Shown piece by piece: positions 45,276 through 56,605 of a stretch of DNA of 62,445 nt. This stretch comes from an uncultured Akkermansia sp. (GTDB lineage: Bacteria > Verrucomicrobiota > Verrucomicrobiia > Verrucomicrobiales > Akkermansiaceae). The notes under the pieces are model-generated. The model saw nothing but the letters and a program-made list of their open reading frames with translations. It was not told the DNA's origin and did no database searches. The stretch covers positions 1-62,445 of the forward strand of contig CANRLM010000004.1 of the NCBI GenBank assembly GCA_947631435.1. Direction: 5' to 3'. The translations under genes were made by a program, and so were the position numbers. Positions within the stretch are counted from its first letter, which is position 1, and every line of letters begins with the position of its first letter.

Positions 45276-45584
45276 TCAGATCTTGATCGTGATATCCACG
45301 CCGGCGGGAAGATTGAGCTTCTTGAGTTCCTCAACCGTGCGGGAGGTGGGATCGACAATGTCGAGCAACCTCTTGTGCGTGCGGATCTCAAACTGATCTG
45401 CTGATTTCTTATTGACACGAACCGAGCGGTTCACAGAGAACTTCTCGATACGAGTCGGCAAAGGAATCGGCCCGGCTACTTTTGCCCCGGTGCGCTTCGC
45501 CGTCTCCACGATCTCAGTAGCGGATCGGTCGATGGCGCGGCTATCGAAGGCACGAAGTCGAATGCGGATTTTAGGACTTTGCAT
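45276..45584 (-). CDS. rpsJ: Ribosomal protein uS10
   Basis: 102 residues: [98 protein letters not shown]. It also acts in NusB-NusE antitermination. It directly follows fusA, with no tuf gene between. Confidence 0.96.
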   Translation of the reverse strand: MQSPKIRIRLRAFDSRAIDRSATEIVETAKRTGAKVAGPIPLPTRIEKFSVNRSVRVNKKSADQFEIRTHKRLLDIVDPTSRTVEELKKLNLPAGVDITIKI

Positions 45585-45628
45585 GAACGTGCGGTTTATG
45601 TTTAGGGTTAATAATTCAGATAGGAAGA

Positions 45629-47812
<2,184 letters not shown>

Positions 47813-47879
47813 AGCTTATTCCAATCCAAAAGTTTTGTGTTACGTAGATAAAAGAAAAACCGCTGATAAGTTCAGAAAA

Positions 47880-48353
47880 TTACCAGCGGAAATGTGCGAA
47901 TGCGCGGTTGGCCTGGGCCATCTTATGGACATCGTCGCGTTTGCGTACGGCTGCTCCCTGGTTGGCTGCGGCTTCCTTGATCTCGTTAGCCAGAGCCTTC
48001 GCCATGGGAACCCCCTTGCGATTGCGTGCAAAGCCTATGATCCAACGCATGGCAAGAGCTTCAGAGCGATCCGGCGCCACCTCCAGCGGCACCTGGTACG
48101 TCGCGCCGCCAACGCGGCGACTCTTCACCTCCACGCGCGGCTTGGCATTCTCAACCGCGCGGGTCAAAATCTCCAGAGGGCTTACAGTATCTGTTCCCTC
48201 ATTCGCCAGATCAATAGCCTTGTACACGATGCGCTCGGCAAGGGATTTCTTCCCGGCGAGCATCACCTTTCCTATGAGTTTACCCACCAGTGCCGAATCA
48301 TACCGCGAATCACGGTGTTCCTGCTTCTTGTAGACGCGTTTACGACGAGCCAT
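47880..48353 (-). CDS. rpsG: Ribosomal protein uS7
   Basis: 157 residues: MARRKRVYKKQEHRDSRYDSALVGKLIGKVMLAGKKSLAERIVYKAIDLANEGTDTVSPLEILTRAVENAKPRVEVKSRRVGGATYQVPLEVAPDRSEALAMRWIIGFARNRKGVPMAKALANEIKEAAANQGAAVRKRDDVHKMAQANRAFAHFRW is condensed here to its key points: an intact 16S-binding N-terminus, the VGGATYQVPLEV loop and the FAHFRW end. Confidence 0.96.
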   Translation of the reverse strand: MARRKRVYKKQEHRDSRYDSALVGKLIGKVMLAGKKSLAERIVYKAIDLANEGTDTVSPLEILTRAVENAKPRVEVKSRRVGGATYQVPLEVAPDRSEALAMRWIIGFARNRKGVPMAKALANEIKEAAANQGAAVRKRDDVHKMAQANRAFAHFRW

Positions 48354-48381
48354 AATGAAATATATGATAAGGGGTTAGAAA

Positions 48382-48780
48382 CTACTTCTTTTTGGCGGGA
48401 GCTGCTCCCTCCTTCGGACGCTTCGCTCCGTACTTCGAGCGACCGCGGCGGCGCTTATCAACTCCGAGGCAATCCAGAGCGCCGCGAACGATGTGGTAAC
48501 GAACACCGGGTAAGTCCTTCACACGACCGCCGCGAACCAACACGATGGAGTGCTCTTGCAAATTGTGTCCCTCGCCGCCGATGTATGCGATAACCTCTTC
48601 CCCATTGGTGAGACGCACCTTGGCTACTTTACGCAGTGCAGAGTTCGGTTTCTTGGGCGTTCGGGTCATCACCTGGAGGCATACCCCGCGCCTCTGGGGG
48701 CAGCTGTGAAGAGCGCGAGACTTCGACTTCTCTTCCGGCATTGTGCGTCCCTTGCGGACGAGCTGATTGATGGTCGGCAT
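48382..48780 (-). CDS. rpsL: Ribosomal protein uS12
   Basis: 132 residues, the decoding-centre protein. It has [33 protein letters not shown] and [43 protein letters not shown]. The Lys positions in TPKKPNS and GRVKDLP linked to streptomycin resistance look wild type. It is the first gene of the operon, after a ~150-nt leader. Confidence 0.96.
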   Translation of the reverse strand: MPTINQLVRKGRTMPEEKSKSRALHSCPQRRGVCLQVMTRTPKKPNSALRKVAKVRLTNGEEVIAYIGGEGHNLQEHSIVLVRGGRVKDLPGVRYHIVRGALDCLGVDKRRRGRSKYGAKRPKEGAAPAKKK

Positions 48781-48825
48781 GATATCCTGCTAGTTAGTTG
48801 GTTTTCAGGTTCTGCCGCTACCCGG

Positions 48826-48884
48826 TTATCTCTCTCGCAGCGCGGGGAGATAATGCCCGATTATCCGGCGGCTTACCCGATAAT
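48826..48884 (-). promoter_or_regulatory. Two hairpins in the rpsL leader
   Basis: TTATCTC/GAGATAA (48826-48853) and ATTATC/GATAAT (48860-48884) form successive stem-loops in the leader of the str-S10 operon. They could be sites of translational or transcriptional feedback, or pause sites. Inference only. Confidence 0.35.
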
Positions 48885-48927
48885 TCCCGTTCACAGCGCA
48901 AATCCCATACGCGTGAAAGGAGGCAGT

Positions 48928-48955
48928 ATTTTACACCCGCTTCTCCATTTGGCAA
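48928..48955 (-). promoter_or_regulatory. Promoter of the str-S10 operon
   Basis: On the minus strand: TTGCCA, a 16-bp spacer, TAAAAT. The start would be about 140 nt upstream of rpsL. Confidence 0.55.
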
Positions 48956-49127
48956 GCCTTTTTTTCAATTCAGAGAGATTTTTATGCATTGCAGAATTAG
49001 ATGCAACATGACGCAGGCACAAAAGGGGGCCAGTTGATTCGTTGCAGAGTGTGTTAATCCCTTCTAAGAATAGGGGCATACCGCCGCGGATTTCATAAAT
49101 CACGCGACGGTATGATATTGAGGGAGA

Positions 49128-49589
49128 TTAATGAGCGTCGGCGGAGCGGAAAAGATGCACCACGCTCGGTTTTGGATTGACCGATAAAGCATGCTCCAGG
49201 GCATTCTTGCCATTGCCCTCCTTGTTGGGGTCTGCCCCGGCAGCGGGGAGAATCTCTGTCCCTCGGGCATCCACCAATGCAAGGCGCAGTTCATCCGGAC
49301 GGAATTGGCAGGGGAACGACACAAGCATGTTGTTGATGCATGTGAATTTTTCGGAACCATCGGAGCCGACAACAAGCACGTCCGGCATCGCCGACAGATC
49401 CCCGATCACCGGATTGCCATGCACATCTTTCCCCAGCGCGACGGGAATGCGCAAATCCGGATTTCGGAATTCAGGGGATTATAATAGTTCGCACAGGTAA
49501 ACCGGCTCTTTGTTGGCGTTTTCGAGTTTCTCCTCCACCGTCGATGGAACGGTGTCTGGACCGAGAATGTCGGATGTTTTCTTATTCAT
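49128..49589 (-). pseudogene. Decayed ftsK fragment fused to an ankyrin tail
   Basis: 154 codons in one frame from an ATG at 49589, broken by a TAA at 49481-49479. The first part reads MNKKTSDILGPDTVPSTVEEK...NKEPVYLCELL; after the stop the frame continues SPEFRNPDLRIPVALGKDVHGNPVIGDLSAMPDVLVVGSDG. This matches the FtsK/SpoIIIE translocase core (NKxRETVYLREILESPEF...LPVALGKDIxGxPVVADLxxMPHLLIAG), in which the stop replaces one Glu codon. The Walker A motif GSTGSGKS is degraded to GSDGSEKF. After ELRLALVDARGTEIL the frame becomes ankyrin-like (AAGADPNKEGNGKNALEHALSV). Between residues ~22 and 27 a large part of FtsK appears deleted. A short ORF from 49454 remains but is probably not functional. 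Confidence 0.75.
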
Positions 49590-49607
49590 TTTTAGGGTTA
49601 AGTTGAT

Positions 49608-51125
49608 TCAATCGGATGATTCGGTATCCTCAGCCGATTCCTTCGCTCCGGCAGCGAGCAAAAGTTCAACGGTATCCTCATGCCATTTTTCCTCTGCCGT
49701 GACAAGAGCTTTCTCATCCACATCAGCCCCGGCAGCAAGCAGCAGCTTGACGATCTTCACTTTCTCATCTTCATCTTCCACCGCCGCAATGAGAGCCGTA
49801 CCGTACTCCCCGGTCTGAGCCTGTGCATTGACATCCGCCCCGCTTTCCAGCAATAGCTTGGCGATTTTCACCTTCCCAGCTCTCGCCGCCGCGATGAGGG
49901 CTGTACCGTATTTCCCGGCCTGTGCCTGCGCATTGACATCGGCGCCCGCAACCAGCAGGAGCTCGATGATCTCCGTTTTTCCTCTCCCCGCCGCCGCAAT
50001 GAGAGCTGTCCCGTAATCTCCCACCTGACCCTGCGCATTGACATCAGCGCCGGCTTCCAGCAGGAGCTCGACGATCTCCGCTTTTCCTCTCCCCACCGCC
50101 GCGATAAGAGCTGCGCCGTACTCCCCCACCTGACCCTGCGCATTGACATCCGCCCCGGTTTCCAGCAGCAGTTTGACGATCTTCACCTTCCCATTCTTCG
50201 CCGCCGCGATGAGGGCTGTACCGTAATCCCCCGCCTGAGCCTGGGCATTGACGTCTGTCCCGGCAGCAAGCAGGAGCTTGATGATATCCGCTTTTCCTCT
50301 CCCCGCCGCTGCGATAAGGGCCGTCCCGCGATACCCGGTCTGAGCCTGGGCATGGACATCGGCTCCGGCTTTCAGCAGCAGCTTGACGATCTTCACCTTC
50401 CCGTCTTCCACCGCCGCAATGAGAGCTGTCCCGTAATGTCCCACCTGAGCCTGGGCATGGATATCCGCCCCGGCTTCCAGCAACAGCTTAACGATATCCT
50501 CGTCCCCTCTTCCCGCCGCCGCAATGAGAGCTGTGCCGTAATGTCCCACCTGAGCCTGGGCATGGACGTCTGCCCCAACCTTCAGGAGCAGCTTGATTAC
50601 AACCGGGTCCCCAAATCTTACCGCCGCGATGAGGGCTGTGCCGTGATACCCCACCTGAGCCTGCTCATTGACATCCGCCCCGGCTTCCAGCAACAGTTTA
50701 ACGATCTTCACGTTCCCTTCTTCTTCTTTCACTATATGGAGATCCCATATTCCTCTTTCCGCCGCCGCAATGAGGGGTGTGCCGTAATCCCCCACCTGAG
50801 CCTGCGCATGGACGTCTGCCCCGGCTTCCAGCAACAGCCTGACGATCTCCTCGTTCCCCACAAACGCCGCCGCAATGAGGGGTGTGCCGTAATCCCCCAC
50901 CTGAGCCTGCGCATTAACATCCGCCCCGGCTTCCAGCAGCAGCTTGACGATCTCCTCGTTCTCTCTTCCCGCCGCCGCGACAAGAGCTGTGCCGTAATGT
51001 CCCACCTGAGCCTGCGCGTTGACATCGGCTCCGGCATCAATGAGTGCGCGGACTACATCCACAGATGCCTCTGAATCAGAGATTTCCCGGATGAGGTATA
51101 GATTGAGTCGTTCTGTCTTTGACAT
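49608..51125 (-). CDS. Ankyrin-repeat protein, about 13 repeats
   Basis: 505 residues. After a short N-terminus (MSKTERLNLYLIREISDSEASVDVVRALIDAG) come about 13 near-identical ~33-residue ankyrin repeats of the pattern GADVNAQAQVGxYGTALIAAAGRGxxxIVKLLLEA. It ends in an acidic tail AKESAEDTESSD. One repeat (GTPLIAAAERGIWDLHIVKEEEGNVKIVK) carries a ~10-residue insertion. Ankyrin stacks bind partner proteins; no catalytic domain, signal peptide or membrane helix is seen. Its N- and C-termini closely match the next gene upstream (51306-53930), so they are paralogs. An AACCACA box lies 7 nt before the ATG. Confidence 0.9.
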   Translation of the reverse strand: MSKTERLNLYLIREISDSEASVDVVRALIDAGADVNAQAQVGHYGTALVAAAGRENEEIVKLLLEAGADVNAQAQVGDYGTPLIAAAFVGNEEIVRLLLEAGADVHAQAQVGDYGTPLIAAAERGIWDLHIVKEEEGNVKIVKLLLEAGADVNEQAQVGYHGTALIAAVRFGDPVVIKLLLKVGADVHAQAQVGHYGTALIAAAGRGDEDIVKLLLEAGADIHAQAQVGHYGTALIAAVEDGKVKIVKLLLKAGADVHAQAQTGYRGTALIAAAGRGKADIIKLLLAAGTDVNAQAQAGDYGTALIAAAKNGKVKIVKLLLETGADVNAQGQVGEYGAALIAAVGRGKAEIVELLLEAGADVNAQGQVGDYGTALIAAAGRGKTEIIELLLVAGADVNAQAQAGKYGTALIAAARAGKVKIAKLLLESGADVNAQAQTGEYGTALIAAVEDEDEKVKIVKLLLAAGADVDEKALVTAEEKWHEDTVELLLAAGAKESAEDTESSD

Positions 51126-51132
51126 GATCGCA

Positions 51133-51139
51133 TGTGGTT
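51133..51139 (-). promoter_or_regulatory. AACCACA box 7 nt before an ankyrin gene
   Basis: AACCACA on the minus strand, exactly 7 nt before the ATG at 51125. The same box at the same distance precedes the genes starting at 53930 and 57994. Its role is unknown. Confidence 0.5.
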
Positions 51140-51179
51140 GTTAATGTTGTTGATGATTGATGGAATGGAAAGAAGATAG

Positions 51180-51288
51180 CCAGCATTCACATCCGCCCCG
51201 GCTTCCAGAAGCTTCCGTACTTTTCTGCGGGGGAGCCGACTGCCTTAATTTCTTGGATAAGTTGGTCGTTTTTGTTCATTGTACCCAT
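51180..51288 (-). pseudogene. Frameshifted ankyrin gene remnant
   Basis: From ATG 51288 the frame reads MGTMNKNDQLIQEIKAVGSP and then shifts. In the next frame the sequence continues RKVRKLLEAGADVNAG, an ankyrin unit, before decaying. It is probably the N-terminus of a third copy of the flanking ankyrin genes. Confidence 0.6.
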
Positions 51289-51305
51289 TTTTGAGTTACG
51301 ATGAT

Positions 51306-53930
51306 TCATTCGGATGTTTCGGTGCCCTCTGTCGGTTCCTTCGCTCCGGCAGCGAGCAAAAGTTTCACGATTTTCTCATGCCCTTTTTCCTCTGCAGTGG
51401 CAAGCGCTCTCCCATCCGCATTAGCCCCGGCTTCCAGCAACAGCTTGACGATCTTCATCTTCCCGTCCCCCGCCGCCGCAATGAGAGCCGTACCGTGCTC
51501 CCCGGTCTGTGCCTGTGCATTGACATCCGCCCCGGCTTCCAGCAACAGCTTAACAATATCCTCTTTTCCTCTCCCCGCCGCCGCAATGAGGGCTGTACCG
51601 TAACGCCCCACCTGAGCCTGCGCATTGACATCTGCCCCAACCTTCAGCAGCAGCTTGATTGCAACAAAGTCCCCCTTGCTTGCCGCCGCGATGAGGGCTG
51701 TCCCGGAATACCCGGTCTGAGCCTGCGCATGGACATTCGCCCCGGCTTCCAGCAGCAACTTGACGATCTCCACGTTTTCTGTTCCCATCGCCGCGATGAG
51801 GGCTGTGCCGTCATCCCCCACCTGACCCTGCGCATTGACATCCGCCCCAGCTTCCAGCAGTAGCTTGATGATCTTGATACGCTCCTTGCCCAAGTTTTCA
51901 GCCGCCGCAATGAGGGCTGTGCCGTCATTCCCCACCTGAACCTGTGCATTGACATCCGCCCCGGCTTCCAGCAACAGCTTGACGATCTTGATACTCTCCT
52001 TGCCCCAGTTTCCAGCGGCCGCAATGAGGGCTGTCCCGTAACCCCCGGTCTGAGCCTGTGCATTGACGTCTGCCCCGGCTTCCAGCAGCAGCTTGACGAT
52101 CTTCACCTTCCCATCCCTCGCTGCCGCCGCGATGAGGGCTGTCCCGTACCCCCCGGTCTGAGCCTGTGCATTGACGTCTACCCCGGCAGCAAGCAGTAGT
52201 TTGACGCTCTCCAGATCCCCATAGCTTGCCGCCGCGATGAGGGCTGTGCCACAACCTCCTTGCTCCTGCGCATGGACATCTGCCCCTGCATCAAGCAGCA
52301 GCTTGACGATATCCGCTTTGCCGCTTCCAGCCGCTGCGATGAGGGCTGTGCCACAACCTCCTTGCCCCTGCGCATGGACATCTGCCCCTGCATCAAGCAG
52401 CAACTTGACGATATCCAAGTTCCCTTCTCCCGCCGCCGCGATGAGGGCCGTACCGTAATACCCTTCCTGAACCTGCGCATTGACATCCGCCCCGGCTTCC
52501 AGCAGCAACTTGACGATCTCTACGTTCCCCATTGTCGCCGCCGCGATGAGGGCTGTTTCGTCATCTCCGATCCGAGCATTGGCATCCGCCCCGGCATCGA
52601 GCAGTAGCTTGACGATCTTCACCTTCTCTTCTTCCGCAGCCGCGATGAGGGCTGTCCCGTAACGCCCAGTCTGAGGCTGTGCATTGACATCCGCCCCGGC
52701 TTCCAGTAGCAGCTTGATGATCCTGATACTCTCCTTGTCCCAGTTTGTAGCGGCCGCAATGAGGGCTGTGCCGCAACGCCCAGTCTGGGGCTGTGCATTG
52801 ACGTCTGCCCCGGCTTCCAGTAGCAGCTTAACGATATCTTCGTCCTCGCTTAGCGTCGCCGCGACGAGGGCTGTACCGTACTCCCCGGTCTGAGTCTGCG
52901 CATTAACATCCGCCCCGGCTTCCAGCAACAGCTTAACGATGTCTTCGTCCTCCGCCGCCGCGATGAGGGCTGTCCCGTATGTCATCCCGTCCTGAGTCTG
53001 CGCATTAACATCTGCTCCGGCTTCCAGCAGCAGCTTGACGATCTCCACGTTTCCTATTCTCGCCGCCGCCGCGATGAGGGCTGTGCCGTAATATCCCACC
53101 TGAGCCTGGGCATTGACGTCTGCCCCGGCAGCAAGCAGTAGTTTGACGCTCTCCAGATCCCCCTGGCTTGCCGCCGCGATGAGGGCTGTACCGTCATCCC
53201 CCACCTCATTGATATCCGCCCCGGCTTCCAACAGCAGCTTGATGATCTCCTCGTTCCCTTTTTCTGCCGCTGTAATGAGGGCTGTGACTGTGCCGGAAAC
53301 CTGTGCATTGACATCCGCCCCGGCAGCAAGCAGTAGTTTGACGCTCTCCAGATCCCCCTGGCTTGCCGCCGCAATGAGGGCTGTACCGTCATCCCCCACC
53401 TCATTGATATCCGCCCCGGCTTCCAGCAGCAACTTGACAATATCCGCTTTTCCGCTTCCGGTCGCTGCGATAAGCGCTGTCTCGTAATCTCCCTCCCGAC
53501 CCTGTGCATTGACATCCGCCCCGGCTTCCAGCAGCAACTTGACGATATCCGCTTTTCCGCTTCCGGCCGCTGCGATAAGTGCTGTACTGTAATCTCCCTT
53601 CCAACTCTGTGCATTGACATCGGTCCCGGCTTCCAGCAGCAGCTTGACAATACCCGCTTTTCCTTTTCCAGCCGCTGCGATGAGGGCTGTGCCGTAATCC
53701 CCGGTCTGAGCCTGCGCATGGACATCCGCCCCGGCTTCCAGCAGCAGCTTGACGATATCCGCTTTGCCGCTTCCAGCCGCTGCGATGAGGGCTGTACCAT
53801 AATCTCCGGTCTGAGCCTGTGCATTGACATCTGCCCCGGCATCGATGAGTGCTCGGACTACATCTACTGATGCCTTGCGATGAGCAATCTCCTGGATGAG
53901 ATGCTGATTGAGTCGTTCTGTCTTTGTCAT
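51306..53930 (-). CDS. Ankyrin-repeat protein, about 24 repeats
   Basis: 874 residues from the ATG at 53930 (MTKTERLNQHLIQEIAHRKASVDVVRALIDAG), chosen by alignment to the paralog start at 51125; a longer frame from 54011 overlaps the previous gene. About 24 ankyrin units follow, mostly with the loop QAQTGxYGTALIAAAG and helix KxDIVKLLLEAGADVN. Two blocks (EVGDDGTALIAAASQGD...) are duplicated almost exactly near residues 180 and 245. The tail is AKEPTEGTETSE. It has no signal peptide, so it acts in the cytosol or is exported by a leaderless route. The high DNA identity between repeats favours unequal crossover and copy-number change. Confidence 0.9.
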   Translation of the reverse strand: MTKTERLNQHLIQEIAHRKASVDVVRALIDAGADVNAQAQTGDYGTALIAAAGSGKADIVKLLLEAGADVHAQAQTGDYGTALIAAAGKGKAGIVKLLLEAGTDVNAQSWKGDYSTALIAAAGSGKADIVKLLLEAGADVNAQGREGDYETALIAATGSGKADIVKLLLEAGADINEVGDDGTALIAAASQGDLESVKLLLAAGADVNAQVSGTVTALITAAEKGNEEIIKLLLEAGADINEVGDDGTALIAAASQGDLESVKLLLAAGADVNAQAQVGYYGTALIAAAARIGNVEIVKLLLEAGADVNAQTQDGMTYGTALIAAAEDEDIVKLLLEAGADVNAQTQTGEYGTALVAATLSEDEDIVKLLLEAGADVNAQPQTGRCGTALIAAATNWDKESIRIIKLLLEAGADVNAQPQTGRYGTALIAAAEEEKVKIVKLLLDAGADANARIGDDETALIAAATMGNVEIVKLLLEAGADVNAQVQEGYYGTALIAAAGEGNLDIVKLLLDAGADVHAQGQGGCGTALIAAAGSGKADIVKLLLDAGADVHAQEQGGCGTALIAAASYGDLESVKLLLAAGVDVNAQAQTGGYGTALIAAAARDGKVKIVKLLLEAGADVNAQAQTGGYGTALIAAAGNWGKESIKIVKLLLEAGADVNAQVQVGNDGTALIAAAENLGKERIKIIKLLLEAGADVNAQGQVGDDGTALIAAMGTENVEIVKLLLEAGANVHAQAQTGYSGTALIAAASKGDFVAIKLLLKVGADVNAQAQVGRYGTALIAAAGRGKEDIVKLLLEAGADVNAQAQTGEHGTALIAAAGDGKMKIVKLLLEAGANADGRALATAEEKGHEKIVKLLLAAGAKEPTEGTETSE

Positions 53931-53937
53931 GATTGTG

Positions 53938-53944
53938 TGTGGTT
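53938..53944 (-). promoter_or_regulatory. AACCACA box 7 nt before an ankyrin gene
   Basis: AACCACA on the minus strand, 7 nt before the ATG at 53930, preceded by a further A/C-rich stretch. Confidence 0.5.
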
Positions 53945-53998
53945 GTTGAGGTTGTTTGTTATTGGTTGAAAGGAAAGAAAAAGAATTCGATTCTATGG

Positions 53999-56605
53999 TC
54001 ATTTGTTCCATACGAATTGGGTAGGAATATCCACGGCGCCGGCACGACGGAGGAGACGGGCGATAGCGAGATGATTCTGCTCCAAAGCGTTCATGAGGGC
54101 CGTCTCGCCCCCTGCCACCGCATTGACATCCGCCCCATGATCCAACATCAGCTGCACTATGCTCTCCCGTATTTGACCTGCCGCTACGATAAGCGGGGTG
54201 TTGTCGTCTGTGGCGGCGTTCACATCGGCACCGGCGGCAAGCAACATCCGCGCTATCTCCTCATGCCCTATTTCTGCGGCGGCAATGAGCGGGTTGGTGA
54301 AACGCCCTGCTCCGAGATTCGGGTCCGCTCCGGCGTCCAGCAGCATACGCACGAGGGTGGGGTCTCCACTTTCCGCCGCTGCCGAAAGTGGAGTATGGAA
54401 GCGACCCACGGCATTCACATCGGCACCGGCGTCCAGCAGCAGCCGCACTACCCCTTCACGCCCGAAGCTCATAGCCTCGATGAGAGGAGTCGTCCCCCGC
54501 GTTTTGGCATTCACATCGGCACCGTGGCCCAGCAGAAAACGGACGCTTTCCTCACAGCCCTCATTCGCCGCAGACATGAGCGGGGTGTGGGCATCGAAGA
54601 AGCCTCTTCTGAGCTTCGGGTTGATTTTGGCTCCGTGAGCGATCAGATGCTCCATAAGCTTCACATTATTGGTGCGGGCGGCGACGCCCAGCGGCATATC
54701 CATATAGTGAGCCCAATTCACATCCGCCCCGGCTTCCAGCAGGATGTCAATCACCTCCCACCGCTCGCCTTTGATGGCCAGGGTGAGCGGGTTATCGTTC
54801 AGGTACTCATGCGCATCCAGATCCACGTCCGCCCCCGCCTCCAAGATGAGGCGCACAATGTCAGCATGCCCCGCGAGGCAGGCGGAGCTCAGTGCGCCCT
54901 GGAATCCGAGACAACGGCGGAATTGCCGGACGTAGCGTTTCTGCCACTCCTCCTCGCCGATTTTCTCTTTATCCGGCACCTCGGGAAAATAGCGCAAGCA
55001 GCGGGGATCCGGCTTGCTGTCCATGAGTTGGCGCACGACGTCGATATGTCCGTGGCGGGCGGCGATGCTCAGCGCCGTGCGCGGAGTAGAGCCGGAATCA
55101 CAGCTCCAAGTTCGGCGGAACCCATCTGCCCCCGCCTCCAGCAGGATCTGCACTAAGTCGCACCGTCCTGCCTGCGCAGCGAGGTAGAGGGGCGAGGGCG
55201 CGTCTTCCTCGGCGGAAAGCTCCTTCACTTTGGGCAGCCCGTCGCGGATGAGCTTGCGGAATTCCTCCGCGCTGCAGCCGTTGGTAATAGCCTCTGCCAA
55301 GTGTTCTTCTTTCGGCATCAGTCCCTCTCGGTGTTCTTTGTAGAAAATAGTTTTTGGATGATCTTGAGCGCCGGCGAGTCGTAAAACGTGCGCACCCCTC
55401 ACGTTCCCTTCGTCCAGGGCATTTTCGCGGGCATTTTTGCCGTTCGCTACCGCGTTGACATCGGCGCCGGCGGCAAGCAGTACGTGCAGATTCTCGATAT
55501 AATACCCATCGTACGCCGCGGCGATCAGAGGCGTGGCGTATTCCGTAGCCAGATTGACATCCGCTCCGGCATCCAGCAACATACGTGTTACCTCCGTGTT
55601 GTTTCCCTCAGCAGCTGCAATAAGCGGCGTGTACTCCTGCGTCGGTTTATTCGGATCGGCGCCGGCATCCAGCAACAGCCGCACGCCTTCCGTCAGCTCA
55701 GCCTCTGCGGCATCAATGAGTGGGGTATAGTTTCCCGCAACCCTGTTCACATCCGCCCCGGCCTCCAGCAAGACACGAGCAATGGGCACAAAGCGATCAT
55801 TTCGGACCCAAGCCCCCGCTGCGAGTGGGGTGTATCGTTGCGTCGCCAGGTTCACATCCGCGCCGTGGGCAAGGAGAAAACGCACACTTTCCTCGAAACC
55901 TTCCTTTGCCGCGGCAATGAGCGGGGTGTATTCTTCCGTGGCGCCGTTCACATCTGCCCCACGGTCGATGAGGTGCTGCATAAGTTCCGGATCGTTGGCA
56001 CGCGCCGCCAGGCACAATGGGGTGTTTTTTCCCGTGTTGCGGTTGATGTTCGCTCCGGCATCGAGCAGCAGGTCGAGCAGCTCCCGTCGCTCGGTCTTGA
56101 TGGCGAGAGAGAGGGGTGTTTCGTTGTCACGCCAACAGCTTTCCTCATCCGGCTCCGGATCCACCGCTGCCCCTGCCTCCAGAAAAAGCCGCACCAGGTC
56201 CACCCTCCCGGCATACACGGCAGAGCACAACGCGCCTTCGAGATCCGGACGTTTCTTTGCCGCCTCCCCGGCATCCAGAAGCATCTGCACGATGTCCGTA
56301 TGCCCCCACAGCGCCGCCACGCTCAAGGCTGTCCTCGGCGTCTTCTCATCCCGGCTTCTCACATCATCCTTATTCGGTGGATCGGTCGGATCCTCCCCGG
56401 CTTCCAGCAGGAGCTGCACAACATCTTTCCTCCCGGCTTGCGCCGCCAGGTAGAGCGGTGAGCGCTTCCTCCAGAAGTCATCCTTCGATGCTTCCAACGC
56501 CCCGTCCGCTATCAGCCGACGAATTCGCCCGAGCGTGCACTTCTCATTTTCGATGGCGGCGTACAGCCGGGTCCGAAGTTTCCTTTTTCTAATCTCTTCT
56601 TTCAT
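53999..56605 (-). CDS. Ankyrin-repeat protein with internally duplicated halves
   Basis: 868 residues. The repeats differ from the flanking paralogs: longer loops and varied sequence (GADVNLATQRYTPLAAGAW, GADPNKPTQEYTPLIAAAEG). Two halves start alike: the segment DDFWRKRSPLYLAAQAGRKD near residue 41 and SAEEDAPSPLYLAAQAGRCD near 473. Each continues RTALSVAALWGHTDIVQMLLDAG or RTALSIAARHGHIDVVRQLMDS, then LEGALCSAVYAGRVD or FQGALSSACLAGHAD. This points to a tandem duplication of about 430 residues. The ATG overlaps the stop of the upstream short ankyrin ORF by 4 nt. No other domain is seen. Confidence 0.9.
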   Translation of the reverse strand: MKEEIRKRKLRTRLYAAIENEKCTLGRIRRLIADGALEASKDDFWRKRSPLYLAAQAGRKDVVQLLLEAGEDPTDPPNKDDVRSRDEKTPRTALSVAALWGHTDIVQMLLDAGEAAKKRPDLEGALCSAVYAGRVDLVRLFLEAGAAVDPEPDEESCWRDNETPLSLAIKTERRELLDLLLDAGANINRNTGKNTPLCLAARANDPELMQHLIDRGADVNGATEEYTPLIAAAKEGFEESVRFLLAHGADVNLATQRYTPLAAGAWVRNDRFVPIARVLLEAGADVNRVAGNYTPLIDAAEAELTEGVRLLLDAGADPNKPTQEYTPLIAAAEGNNTEVTRMLLDAGADVNLATEYATPLIAAAYDGYYIENLHVLLAAGADVNAVANGKNARENALDEGNVRGAHVLRLAGAQDHPKTIFYKEHREGLMPKEEHLAEAITNGCSAEEFRKLIRDGLPKVKELSAEEDAPSPLYLAAQAGRCDLVQILLEAGADGFRRTWSCDSGSTPRTALSIAARHGHIDVVRQLMDSKPDPRCLRYFPEVPDKEKIGEEEWQKRYVRQFRRCLGFQGALSSACLAGHADIVRLILEAGADVDLDAHEYLNDNPLTLAIKGERWEVIDILLEAGADVNWAHYMDMPLGVAARTNNVKLMEHLIAHGAKINPKLRRGFFDAHTPLMSAANEGCEESVRFLLGHGADVNAKTRGTTPLIEAMSFGREGVVRLLLDAGADVNAVGRFHTPLSAAAESGDPTLVRMLLDAGADPNLGAGRFTNPLIAAAEIGHEEIARMLLAAGADVNAATDDNTPLIVAAGQIRESIVQLMLDHGADVNAVAGGETALMNALEQNHLAIARLLRRAGAVDIPTQFVWNK

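Noticed and set aside
49608..56605. A CRISPR array or non-coding tandem repeat
   Set aside because: The repeats are ~99 bp, in frame and translate to ankyrin units; there are no short repeat-spacer units. Plus-strand open frames there are shadows.
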